Shown: positions 6,575 to 14,776 of the stretch, piece after piece
Layout: the number at the start of each line of letters is the position of its first letter
Position numbering within the stretch: the stretch's first letter is position 1
Assembly (NCBI RefSeq): GCF_009360615.1
Contig: NZ_SPEY01000020.1
Coordinates: 248,001-312,000, forward strand
DNA from: Comamonas sp.
GTDB taxonomy: Bacteria > Pseudomonadota > Gammaproteobacteria > Burkholderiales > Burkholderiaceae_C
Direction: 5' to 3'
Length of the DNA: 64,000 nt
The notes under the pieces: generated by a model
Database searches by the model: none
Seen by the model: only the letters and a program-made list of their open reading frames with translations
What the model was told of the DNA's origin: nothing
Program-made: the position numbers and the translations under genes

Positions 6575-7129
6575 GTGAAGGTACTGCCTTACTTAGATGC
6601 TATCGTTTCGCAAGCAGAGTTCGCGCAGATGGTTGGAGTGAGTGAAGCCAGCATCAGCAAGCGCGTCAGCGAGGGCGTGATCTCTCGCGGAGACAACGCG
6701 CATGCATGGCTGGTGGGCTACTGCGAGCATTTGCGGGACCAAGCAGCAGGCCGGCTCGGTGAAAGCCAGGGTCTCGATATCGTGCAGGAGCGGGCGGGGC
6801 TGGCAAAGGCCCAGCGCGAAGCACAAGAGCTGAAGAACCAAGTTGCGCGCGGCGAGTACGCGCCAATTGGTCTGCTGGCCGATGTGTTGGGCCTCGCATC
6901 CTCCTCAGTGGTCGACCGTATGGACCAGTTCGATAGCCTGCTGAGCAAGTCCTGCCCAGATCTGCCCGAGGATGTGCGCAAGGTCGTGATGAGCGTGATG
7001 GCCGGTGCGCGCAATGAGTGGATCAAGTCGACCGCTCGCCTGGTTGCCGATGCTGTGGATGCGATGGCACAGGACGAAGAAGATGAGGGCGACCTACCTG
7101 ATATCAGCGATGAGGAAGGCCAGGAATGA
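6575..7129 (+). CDS. Terminase small subunit, Nu1-like
   Basis: This 184-residue protein starts with GTG. The N-terminal winged-helix (VSQAEFAQMVGVSEASISKR, about residues 12-31) matches the DNA-binding domain of lambda Nu1-type small terminases. A charged coiled-coil segment (about 70-95) follows and an acidic tail ends the protein (QDEEDEGDLPDISDEEG). Its role is recognition of the packaging site and recruitment of the large subunit. The stop overlaps the start of the large subunit gene, as is usual for this pair. Confidence 0.88.
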   Translation: MKVLPYLDAIVSQAEFAQMVGVSEASISKRVSEGVISRGDNAHAWLVGYCEHLRDQAAGRLGESQGLDIVQERAGLAKAQREAQELKNQVARGEYAPIGLLADVLGLASSSVVDRMDQFDSLLSKSCPDLPEDVRKVVMSVMAGARNEWIKSTARLVADAVDAMAQDEEDEGDLPDISDEEGQE

Positions 7130-9330
7130 GCGCACCTCTGAGCGTGGAGGCCGTCGAGGCCATTAAGAAGGCGGTTGATCTCGGGCTTTCGAGCCTCCGG
7201 GCCGATCCGCCCCAGTCCCTGAGTGAGTGGGCTACCGAGCACTTCAAACTGGCTGGCGAATCTAGCCATCAGAAGGGTGGCTGGATCGCCTGGCCCTTTC
7301 AGATCGGCGTGCTTGATTTCATGAGCGATGACCGGATCAAAGAGCTGGCCGTGAAGAAAAGTAAGCGCGTAGGTTATTCGAAGATGATTACCGCGTTCAT
7401 TTGTTACAACATCGCGCACCGCCGTCGCAAGCAGGCGCTGTGGCAGCCCACGGATGATGACCGGGATAGCTTTGTCAAGACGGAGATTGAGCCTCTGCTG
7501 GACCCGCAAAATGGCGTGCCCTCGGTTCTTGCGGCTCGCAAGAGTGATAAGCGGGTTGAAGAAACTATCAAGTACAAGCCGTTTCGAGACAGCGTCCTGC
7601 ATCTTTTGGGTGGCAAGGCGGCTCGCGCCTATCGTCGTATCACTGTGGCCGTGGCTATCCTCGATGAGTGGACTGCGTTCGACCAGACCGTAGGTGGCAC
7701 CAAAGACAAGAATTCGGGCTCGCCTGGCGCTCTCGCTAAAGGGCGTCTTGAGGGGGCTGCTTACCCGAAGTTTGTGGGCGGTAGCACCCCAGGCATCAAA
7801 GGCTTGTGCCACGTCAGCCGTGCGTGCGAGGACTCCGAGGATGAGGTGGATTACCTCATTGAGTGCCCGCATTGCAGTCTTGAGCACCCGCTGCGCTGGG
7901 GTGGTAAGGATGTGCGTCACGGCTTCAAGTGGGATGAGGGCAAGCCCGAGACGGTCCGGCATGTTTGCCCGCACTGCCATAACTCGATATCACAGGCTGA
8001 TTACTTGCCTGGGGGCTGGCCGCTGGTCGGTGCCTGGGTGTGCCGCAGGTCCGGCAAGCGCTATGGTGCGGATCGCGTCTGGCGAGATGCAGCAGGTGAG
8101 GTATGCCGTCCGCCCAACACCCTCGGGGTTCATGTGTGGGCCGCTTACAGCCCGCAGCGAGCGTGGTCGGACATCGTTGATGAGTTCCTGAAGGCCTGCC
8201 GCGCCCTGGAGGAAGGCGATGCAGGGCCTATGACCACCTTCACCAATGAGACCCTGGGCGAGGCCTGGGAACTCCGTGGCGAGGGCGCAGACGATCATGT
8301 GTTGCAAGCGCGAGCTGAGAAATACTCCCTGGGTACTGTGCCCGTGGGCGGTCTAGTGCTCAGTACGGGTGTGGACGTGCAGCGTACATGGTGGCAAATC
8401 AACGTTTGGGCGTGGGCGCGAGGCATGGAAAGCTGGATCGTGGATCGCGTCATCATTGAAGGCAACCCAGCTGTAGAGGCTGACTGGGCGCCTGTCACTG
8501 CTTTCCTGATGCGTCGCTACAAGCAGGCATGGCATGGCGGCACGCTGGGCACGAGTGCCATCAGCATTGACTCGTCTGACCAGACGCAAGCCGTTTATAA
8601 CTACGTGCGAACCCATCAGCATTTGTTGCCCAACCTGCGGGCAATCAAAGGAGATACCAACGACAACCGGCCCATCCTCGGGCCGGCCAGCATGAAGGAC
8701 ATTGACTGGAGGGGAGCGAAGCTCAAGCACGGCGTCAAACTCTGGCTGGTCGGTGTGGATAACGCCAAGGACCTTTTGCTCGGGCAGTTGGCCATCCCGA
8801 AGCCAGGTCCTGGCTATGTCCACTTCAGCCAGGACTTGCCGCGCGAATACTACGAGCAGTTGACTGCAGAGCAGCGTGTTTTGTCCAAGTCCACCGCGAA
8901 GGATGGCTACAAGTGGATCAAGAAACGTCCTCGAAATGAGGACCTTGATTGCAGAAACTATGCAATCCATGCCGCCATGACATTGGGCCTGCATAAATAC
9001 ACCGATGCCCGGTGGGCGCAGGTGGAGCAGACGGTGCAGCCCCCACGAGATCTATTCAGCCCGCCAGAGCTGACTGTATCTGCCGAGCCTGATGCGACTC
9101 CCGATGCATCTTCGCTGCTCGCCGCGGTGCCCGCTACAGCTGCTGACGTTGAAGCGGAAACCGAATCCGAGGCGGTCGCAGTTACTGAGGTTGCAGATCC
9201 GCCGCCTCAAGTAGTCCATGCAGCGCAGTCGCCAGCACTGCCCTCTGCGGTCGTGCCTTCGGTGCGTCCTGCCCCCGCTCGCCGTCTCGCTCCTATGCGC
9301 CGCCCTGGTGGCTTTTCTCGCTCTTGGTGA
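7126..9330 (+). CDS. Terminase large subunit, GpA family
   Basis: This 734-residue protein belongs to the lambda GpA family. The adenine/phosphate-binding segment KKSKRVGYSKM (about residues 77-87) matches the atypical Walker A of GpA, and AILDEWTAFD (about 180) is the Walker B. A zinc-binding region with ECPHCSLEH and VCPHCHNSI follows, and then the nuclease part. Length fits the family, with an extra low-complexity tail of about 90 residues rich in Ala, Pro, Glu and Val. It cuts concatemers at cos and drives DNA packaging. It overlaps genes on both sides by a few bases. Confidence 0.95.
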   Translation: MSAPLSVEAVEAIKKAVDLGLSSLRADPPQSLSEWATEHFKLAGESSHQKGGWIAWPFQIGVLDFMSDDRIKELAVKKSKRVGYSKMITAFICYNIAHRRRKQALWQPTDDDRDSFVKTEIEPLLDPQNGVPSVLAARKSDKRVEETIKYKPFRDSVLHLLGGKAARAYRRITVAVAILDEWTAFDQTVGGTKDKNSGSPGALAKGRLEGAAYPKFVGGSTPGIKGLCHVSRACEDSEDEVDYLIECPHCSLEHPLRWGGKDVRHGFKWDEGKPETVRHVCPHCHNSISQADYLPGGWPLVGAWVCRRSGKRYGADRVWRDAAGEVCRPPNTLGVHVWAAYSPQRAWSDIVDEFLKACRALEEGDAGPMTTFTNETLGEAWELRGEGADDHVLQARAEKYSLGTVPVGGLVLSTGVDVQRTWWQINVWAWARGMESWIVDRVIIEGNPAVEADWAPVTAFLMRRYKQAWHGGTLGTSAISIDSSDQTQAVYNYVRTHQHLLPNLRAIKGDTNDNRPILGPASMKDIDWRGAKLKHGVKLWLVGVDNAKDLLLGQLAIPKPGPGYVHFSQDLPREYYEQLTAEQRVLSKSTAKDGYKWIKKRPRNEDLDCRNYAIHAAMTLGLHKYTDARWAQVEQTVQPPRDLFSPPELTVSAEPDATPDASSLLAAVPATAADVEAETESEAVAVTEVADPPPQVVHAAQSPALPSAVVPSVRPAPARRLAPMRRPGGFSRSW

Positions 9331-9680
9331 TGTCTATGAATAAAAACGAGCCACAGTCTAAAACTGTCATTGATACCGCTGTCAGTGGGGAGATGGACCC
9401 GGATTTTGTGCCCGATCTTGTTGACCGCATGTTTGACTACCTGGTGGAGCTGGTGCCAGAGATCCAGCGCAGTGAGTCAGGGTTGGAGAGGGTGCAGGCG
9501 GCATTGCGCAAAGAGTTTGCGGGGCAAGAGGTCTATATCCCCGCAAGGTCCTCAGTGAGCAAAGCCGAGGAGCGCAGGGCAGTGCTCAAGCTTTGGAATG
9601 GGCGCAATGCCACGACCATTGCCCGCTCATTGGGGATCAGTAGGGCGACGGTGTACCGATATCTCAAGCAGCCTGGTTAA
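9330..9680 (+). CDS. Mor-like transcription activator
   Basis: This 116-residue protein has an N-terminal helical domain (DFVPDLVDRMFDYLVELVPE, then KEFAGQEVYIPA) and a C-terminal helix-turn-helix (RRAVLKLWNGRNATTIARSL, then GISRATVYRYL), the layout of the Mor/C family that turns on middle or late genes of Mu-like phages. The ATG overlaps the terminase stop as TGATG. A 25-bp palindromic element begins five bases after its stop and recurs at 11475, so the protein could act on these sites. It sits between terminase and head genes, an unusual place for a regulator. Confidence 0.75.
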   Translation: MSMNKNEPQSKTVIDTAVSGEMDPDFVPDLVDRMFDYLVELVPEIQRSESGLERVQAALRKEFAGQEVYIPARSSVSKAEERRAVLKLWNGRNATTIARSLGISRATVYRYLKQPG

Positions 9681-9684
9681 AACA

Positions 9685-9709
9685 GTCTCAGTTTTCCGGG
9701 AAATGAGAC
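9685..9709. repeat. 25-bp palindromic element, copy 1
   Basis: It starts GTCTCAGTTTTCC and ends GGGAAATGAGAC. It is identical over all 25 bases to 11475-11499. The outer six bases on each side form a perfect inverted repeat. It lies between the Mor-like gene and the gpW-like gene. Confidence 0.9.
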
Positions 9710-9733
9710 GCGCGCCTCGGTAGCGTGCGCCTT

Positions 9734-9964
9734 ATGAGCACGCCCCAAGAACTTCAAGCGCGTCTAGCACGCCTCAATGCCGCCATCCATAGTGGTGAGC
9801 GCTCCATTACCACCGAGGACGGTGCCTCCGTGACCTATCGGGATTACAAGGAGATGATTTCAGCGCGCCGCGATCTGGAGATCCAGATTGCAGCGGCTAT
9901 ATCTCCTCGGCGCCCGACGGCGGTCGTGGCCCGCTTTCGCAGCACAACATTGCGCCGAGGTTAA
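9734..9964 (+). CDS. Head-tail joining protein, gpW-like
   Basis: This 76-residue protein resembles lambda gpW: ELQARLARLNAAIHSGERSI, then DGASVTYRDYKEMISARRDL and a basic tail ending in RSTTLRRG. gpW stabilises the filled head and joins it to the tail. The ATG at 9734 gives the usual length. Its position between terminase and portal is the same as in lambda. Confidence 0.82.
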   Translation: MSTPQELQARLARLNAAIHSGERSITTEDGASVTYRDYKEMISARRDLEIQIAAAISPRRPTAVVARFRSTTLRRG

Positions 9965-9966
9965 GC

Positions 9967-11469
9967 ATGCAGAAGAAGCCACTTTCAAGGAAAGCGTCCC
10001 CGACTGCGTTTGATCGCTTGGTTGGGTATTTTTCGCCCCTGCAGGGATTGCGCCGCCAGGTCGCTCGGGAAATGTTGGTGCGTGCCTATGAAGGTGCGGA
10101 CCGCAAAGATGGTTGGTTCGTCAAGAGGACGGGGGCCAGCGCAAGGGCGGACCATCTGGCTGACGCTCGTGAATTGCGGGTGCGTGCTCGCTCACTGGTG
10201 CAGAACGTGCCCAACATCACGCGCGCGGTCGCAGCGGTCCTGGCTTGTCGAGTCGGGCAAGGCATTGTTCCAGTCTGGACAGATCCTGGCCTCGCCAAGC
10301 GCTGGAAAGAGTGGGTGCCTCTTGCCGACTATGACGGCCTGCTGAACTTCTACGGGCTGGAGGCGAAGATCGAGCGCACGCGGGATGTGGATGGTGCGGT
10401 CATCATTCGCAAGCACATCCAGAAGATGGGGTCTGTCGTGCCTTTGCGTCTGCAGGTGCTGGAGATTGACTATCTGGACGAGCAGAGGTCCGGTGTGTTG
10501 TCTGGAGGCGCGGAGATCATCGGCGGCATCGAGTATGACAAGCGCGGGCGGCGCGTGGCTTACTACCTGTTTGACCGTCATCCCGGCGATGCTGGGAATT
10601 GGACTATGGGGCGCAGCGGCTCCAGCAAGCGGGTGCCTGCAGATGAGGTCATTCACTATTTCAACCCTGAGCGGCCAGGGCAGCAGGATGGCATCACCCG
10701 CTTGGCACCAATCATTGCCAAGGTGCGGGATCTGCATACCTATGGTGATTCCGAGCTGCAGCGCAAGCAGCTGGAGTCGCGCATGGGGGTGCTGGCTGAA
10801 ATGGATGGGGCTAGCCAGCTCCCAAAATTGCCTGATGAGCAGGGAAAAGAGGGTGAGCCGGGTCTGGTGGATCTGGGGGACTTGGCGGGCGGCGCCATTG
10901 TGGGGCTGCCTCCTGGCATGAGCAACCCGACATTCATTGAGCCCAAGCCTGTGCCAGGCTATGAGGCATACATGAAGTTTGGTTGGAAAGAGGTTGCGGC
11001 AGGCTACGGTTGCCCGTACGAGCTCATGACAGGCGACTTGACTGAGGTGAATTTCAGCAGCTCGCGCGTGCGCATGAATCAGTTCCGTGCCGAGGTTGAG
11101 TCCGAGCAATGGACGATCACAGTGCCCCGGATGTGTGAGCCTATCGCGGCGTGGTGGCTATCTGCCTGCGAGCTGGTGACTGCATTGCCGGTCAATGTGG
11201 AGCCGCCAGACTGGAGCACCCCTAAATGGGCAAGCCCAAACCCTGTGCAGGATGTCGTCAGCGACATGACTGCCATTAAAGGCGGCCTGCAGAGCCTTAG
11301 CGAGACCATCCGTCGCCGTGGCTACGACCCCGAGCAAGTGCGCGAGGAGCTGGCTTCGGATTTGAAATGGCTGCAGAGCGAGGGAATCCTGCCGTTGCTG
11401 GCAGCTCTGTGGGGTGCCAAAGATCCTCTTGAGCTCGCAGCACAGGTGGGAAGCAAAGAGCCGTCGTAA
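9967..11469 (+). CDS. Phage portal protein, lambda gpB family
   Basis: This 500-residue protein has the lambda-type portal pattern: GADRKDGWFVKRTGASARAD near the N-terminus, ARSLVQNVPNITRAVAAV, PADEVIHYFNPERPGQQDGI (about 225-245), and GYGCPYELMTGDLTEVNFSS (about 340-360). It forms the dodecameric channel at the capsid vertex. It starts two bases after the gpW-like stop. A 45-base intergenic gap with the second palindromic element follows. Confidence 0.95.
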   Translation: MQKKPLSRKASPTAFDRLVGYFSPLQGLRRQVAREMLVRAYEGADRKDGWFVKRTGASARADHLADARELRVRARSLVQNVPNITRAVAAVLACRVGQGIVPVWTDPGLAKRWKEWVPLADYDGLLNFYGLEAKIERTRDVDGAVIIRKHIQKMGSVVPLRLQVLEIDYLDEQRSGVLSGGAEIIGGIEYDKRGRRVAYYLFDRHPGDAGNWTMGRSGSSKRVPADEVIHYFNPERPGQQDGITRLAPIIAKVRDLHTYGDSELQRKQLESRMGVLAEMDGASQLPKLPDEQGKEGEPGLVDLGDLAGGAIVGLPPGMSNPTFIEPKPVPGYEAYMKFGWKEVAAGYGCPYELMTGDLTEVNFSSSRVRMNQFRAEVESEQWTITVPRMCEPIAAWWLSACELVTALPVNVEPPDWSTPKWASPNPVQDVVSDMTAIKGGLQSLSETIRRRGYDPEQVREELASDLKWLQSEGILPLLAALWGAKDPLELAAQVGSKEPS

Positions 11470-11474
11470 AGATC

Positions 11475-11519
11475 GTCTCAGTTTTCCGGGAAATGAGACA
11501 GCAATCCCGGAAAACTGAG
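11475..11519. repeat. 25-bp palindromic element, copy 2, plus an inverted half copy
   Basis: Bases 11475-11499 are identical to 9685-9709. Bases 11505-11519 (TCCCGGAAAACTGAG) are the exact reverse complement of the left 15 bases that follow GT in the element. The pair ends five bases before the start codon of the protease-capsid gene, where no good ribosome site is visible. Confidence 0.9.
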
Positions 11520-11523
11520 CGCT

Positions 11524-13605
11524 ATGCCACAAGCCAACGCTCAATCCCAAGCATCACAGGTTCACGATCTGCCGGTGCAAACGCGCGATGCAACGCTGGT
11601 GCCCAGCACTTTCAGCGAGGTCGACAACACCGTAGAGATCGTGTGGACCCAGGGGGCCACGGTTCGCCGTTACGACTGGTGGAATGATCGGCCCTACGAC
11701 GAGGCCCTTGATGTCACGCCCGAGGCGGTGGACATGGCGCGATTCGAGGCCGGTACGGTGCAGGTGCTGGACGGTCATCGCACCTGGGGCGGTGTGAGCT
11801 CTATTCTCGGCATCGCTCAACGTGGCTGGATCGAAAACGGTGAAGGGCGTGCCGTTATTCGACTGAGCCAGCGCCCTGAGCTGGCAGGCGTTGTGGCCGA
11901 TATCCGAGCTGGCGTGATTCGTGCCATCAGCTTTGGCTACAGCGTCGAGCGCTACGAAATCACCCGTGCCCAGGATCGTACCGACGGCGTCAACGTCGAT
12001 CTCTATCGCGCGGCTCGCTGGACACCTCAAGAAATCTCATTCGTGACTGTGCCAGCCGATGCCGGTGCGGGCACTCGCAATCAACCGGGTTCTCAAGCTT
12101 CGCCAGGCGGCGCCACTCGCGGTGGCACTCCTTGCGAATTTATCCAACGGGCAGCCGCCCAACCATCTACACAGGAGCAACAACGCATGCCCCAAGTAAA
12201 CAGCGCCCCTGAAGGCGGCAACACCGCCCCCGCAGCGTCTCAAAATCAATCGGAGCCTGTCAACCGCCAGGCCCCCGCAGCTCCTTCGGTGCCTGCGGCA
12301 CCTGCCGCAGCACCCGCTGCTGCATTCGACGGTCAGCGCGCGGCTGACATTGTTGGTCTGTGCCAGCGTCACGGACTGAATGATCTGCAGGCGGATCTGC
12401 TGCGCCGTCAAGCCACGATGGATGAGGCCCGCGCGGCTGTCCTCGATGCACTGGACCAGCGCTCCGCAGGCAGCACGACGGGCCCGACCACCAGCATTCG
12501 CACTACGGGTGATGAGCACGAAACCCGCGTGCGCGGCATCGAAAACGCCCTCATGAACCGCGTGAACCCAGGCAGCGCGCTGGATGACAATGGCCGCCAG
12601 TACCGAGCCATGACCCTGGTGGAGATGGCGCGTGAGGTGGTTCAAGGCCTGGGCGTTGAAACCCGCAATATGAGCCGGGCCCAGATTGTGGACGCCGCAC
12701 TGCGCATGCGTTCGGGTTACATGGGCACAGGTGACTTCCCGGCTCTGCTGGGTGGTGTGGGTCAACGCATTTTGCGTGCGGCCTACGATCAAGCGGAAAG
12801 TACCTACGCCCTGTGGGCTCGCCGTGCAGCCAATCTGCCCGACTTCCGCATTCGCCAAGCCATCGGCGTCTCGGGCGATGTGGATCTCAAAAAGCTCAAT
12901 GAGCATGGTGAGTACACCTACGGCCAGCTGTCCGAGGACGCTACAGGCTACCGTGCATTCACCTTCGGCCGCGTTCTGGCTATCACTCGCCAGATGATCA
13001 TCAATGATGACCTGGATTCTCTCTCTCGTGTTGGGCCGCGCTTTGCTGAAGCTGCCAAGCGTCTGGAAAACCGTCTCGTCTATGACCAGTTGCTGGGCAA
13101 TTCGATCATGGCTGACGGCAAGGTGTTGTTTGATGCCGCGCACAAAAACACGCTGACAGGTGCGGGTTCTGAGCTGTCGCTGGAGGCTTTGTCTGATGCG
13201 CGTGCCCTGATGCGCAAGCAAGTGGGTCCTGACAAGGAGAGCCTGAACATTGCTCCCTCGTTCCTGCTGGTTCCTTCCGATCTGGAATCCATCGCTTATC
13301 AGCTCACCAGCTCGAACTACACGCCGGCTAAGCCCGGTGATGTCAACGAATTCCGTGCGGGCGGTCGTACCGCACTGGAGCCCATCGTCGAGCCACTGCT
13401 GGACACCGAGCCCACTCGCTGGTTCCTGGCTGCTGCCCATCAGCGCATCGACACCGTGGAATTCGCCTATGTCGATGGCTATGAAGGTCTGCGCACCGAG
13501 ACATTCGCCAGTGAAGACATTGACGGCGTGAAGCTGCGCGCCTCGCTGGACTTTGCTGCCAAGGCCATGGAGCACCGTGGCTTGACCATGGCTGCTGGCA
13601 AGTAA
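11524..13605 (+). CDS. Prohead protease / major capsid protein fusion
   Basis: This is a single 693-codon frame. The first 190 residues are an HK97-type (U35) prohead protease, with the His in VLDGHRTWGG, the Ser in AISFGYSVERY and WTPQEISFVTVPAD. Residues 190-300 are a low-complexity Ala/Pro/Gln linker with a scaffold-like helical part, and about 300-693 is an HK97-fold major capsid protein (FTFGRVLAITRQMIINDDL, MADGKVLFDAAH, KESLNIAPSFLLVPSDLE). Fusions of this kind are known in prophages. An internal ATG at 12187 with AGGAG nine bases upstream could also make a separate 472-residue scaffold-capsid product. Confidence 0.93.
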   Translation: MPQANAQSQASQVHDLPVQTRDATLVPSTFSEVDNTVEIVWTQGATVRRYDWWNDRPYDEALDVTPEAVDMARFEAGTVQVLDGHRTWGGVSSILGIAQRGWIENGEGRAVIRLSQRPELAGVVADIRAGVIRAISFGYSVERYEITRAQDRTDGVNVDLYRAARWTPQEISFVTVPADAGAGTRNQPGSQASPGGATRGGTPCEFIQRAAAQPSTQEQQRMPQVNSAPEGGNTAPAASQNQSEPVNRQAPAAPSVPAAPAAAPAAAFDGQRAADIVGLCQRHGLNDLQADLLRRQATMDEARAAVLDALDQRSAGSTTGPTTSIRTTGDEHETRVRGIENALMNRVNPGSALDDNGRQYRAMTLVEMAREVVQGLGVETRNMSRAQIVDAALRMRSGYMGTGDFPALLGGVGQRILRAAYDQAESTYALWARRAANLPDFRIRQAIGVSGDVDLKKLNEHGEYTYGQLSEDATGYRAFTFGRVLAITRQMIINDDLDSLSRVGPRFAEAAKRLENRLVYDQLLGNSIMADGKVLFDAAHKNTLTGAGSELSLEALSDARALMRKQVGPDKESLNIAPSFLLVPSDLESIAYQLTSSNYTPAKPGDVNEFRAGGRTALEPIVEPLLDTEPTRWFLAAAHQRIDTVEFAYVDGYEGLRTETFASEDIDGVKLRASLDFAAKAMEHRGLTMAAGK
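12173..12189 (+). promoter_or_regulatory. Internal ribosome site and start within the protease-capsid gene
   Basis: AGGAG at 12173-12177 precedes an in-frame ATG (codon 222) by nine bases. The product would begin MPQVNSAPEGGN, at the border of the protease and the scaffold-capsid part. Confidence 0.45.
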
Positions 13606-13641
13606 GCGGCTGCTCGCTTCCTGAAACTCAAGGAGATATCA

Positions 13642-14001
13642 ATGCGAAATTCTGTTCAGCCTGGCAATGTCATTGAAGTGGCCGCAGCTGATGCGGCCGT
13701 GGTGCCCGGCCAGGTCGTGGTGATTGGCGCCATTCTGGCGGTTGCCAACGGTTCCGCCGCTGCTGGCGAGTCCTACAACGCCACACGCGGCGGCGTGTTT
13801 GAGTTGCCCAAGGTGGGTGGCGCCGCATTCACACAGGGCCAGCCTCTTTACTGGGATGCCTCTGCTGGCGCTTTTGCCGGCACCGGCGCACCAGCTGCAG
13901 GCGATATCACTGGTGCCGCTGTGGCCTGGGGGGATGCTGTTTCTGGTGCCACCAGTGCCCTGGTGTTGCTGCCTGGCCTGCTTGGCACTGTGGTGGCCTA
14001 A
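13642..14001 (+). CDS. DUF2190 capsid-associated protein
   Basis: This 119-residue protein matches DUF2190: an N-terminal VQPGNVIEVAAADA, a central small-residue beta-rich region with GESYNATRGGVFELPK and PLYWDASAGAF, and a hydrophobic end. DUF2190 proteins follow the capsid gene in many tailed phages and are thought to decorate or cement the capsid. It is preceded by a good AAGGAG site. Confidence 0.85.
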   Translation: MRNSVQPGNVIEVAAADAAVVPGQVVVIGAILAVANGSAAAGESYNATRGGVFELPKVGGAAFTQGQPLYWDASAGAFAGTGAPAAGDITGAAVAWGDAVSGATSALVLLPGLLGTVVA

Positions 14002-14004
14002 GCA

Positions 14005-14322
14005 ATGGACGGCTTTATCAGTCCTGGCGCTGATCGCGCTTCGCGCGTCCGCAGTGCGGTCGAGCGCCATCTTTCTAACGCCTCTGCCTCCTGGCAGGGT
14101 GGAGCGGCATTTGGAGTGATTTTCAGCCGCAAGCCTGGAGTCTTCATTGACGAGGCTGCCTCGATTGCGTCGCTCCATGTCTCCATGTGTGTTGCCAATG
14201 CGCCGGGCATCACCGAGGGCAGCTTGGATCTCGTTGTCGATGGTCAGCCGTGCCAAGTGACCGGGGCTGTCACACCCGATGCCAGCGGCTGGGCCACGTT
14301 CCCCATCGTCTTTCTGAACTGA
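14005..14322 (+). CDS. Probable head-tail connector protein
   Basis: This 105-residue protein starts three bases after the DUF2190 stop. It is predicted to be short and beta-rich in the second half (GAAFGVIFSRKPGVF, then GSLDLVVDGQPCQVTG). Its length and position between the capsid decoration gene and the tail terminator-like gene fit a lambda FII-type connector. Sequence similarity alone does not prove that. Confidence 0.62.
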   Translation: MDGFISPGADRASRVRSAVERHLSNASASWQGGAAFGVIFSRKPGVFIDEAASIASLHVSMCVANAPGITEGSLDLVVDGQPCQVTGAVTPDASGWATFPIVFLN

Positions 14323-14327
14323 CCGCC

Positions 14328-14741
14328 ATGTTGTTGCTTGAACAAGTCATCAAGTCGCGCCTGGCAGGGCGCAGTGCGCTGGCCTCTTGGCAGGTGCGCG
14401 GCGCATCTGAGTTTTGCGATCGCACCAAGGTGCCGGCCATCGAGGTGCGTATGTCTGGGGCGGGCCTGGGCGATGTCTCACGCGAGGCTGCCCAGCTGGA
14501 GCCGCGCTGGTCTTGCGTGCTGGTTGCCAAGCGCAGCGACACGGCTGCCGCTGAACTGGATGCCGCCATGGAGGAGGTGGTGGGCTGCCTGCATGGCTGG
14601 CGGCCAGTGTCACCCGGTGGCCGGGCTTGGTCCGAGCTGCGCGCCGCCGGCGTGCGTGAGGCCGAGTTTGTCGATGCCGGCCTGGTCGGCTACGCGGTGG
14701 AGTTCACCACCGTCTCTGTTTTCGAGTCGCTGGACGCCTGA
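14328..14741 (+). CDS. Probable tail terminator (gpU-like) protein
   Basis: This 137-residue protein is predicted from the ATG at 14328. The pattern (LLEQVIKSRLAGR, AIEVRMSGAGL, RWSCVLVAKRSD, then LHGWRPVSPGGRAWSELRA and EFTTVSVFESL) fits small alpha/beta tail terminators that cap the tail tube. It lies just before the tube gene, the expected place. The reading frame is open upstream to 14187 but the earlier starts lie inside the previous gene. Confidence 0.68.
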   Translation: MLLLEQVIKSRLAGRSALASWQVRGASEFCDRTKVPAIEVRMSGAGLGDVSREAAQLEPRWSCVLVAKRSDTAAAELDAAMEEVVGCLHGWRPVSPGGRAWSELRAAGVREAEFVDAGLVGYAVEFTTVSVFESLDA

Positions 14742-14776
14742 GCCCGGCGCCGTTCAATCTTTCAAAGGAGCTAGCC

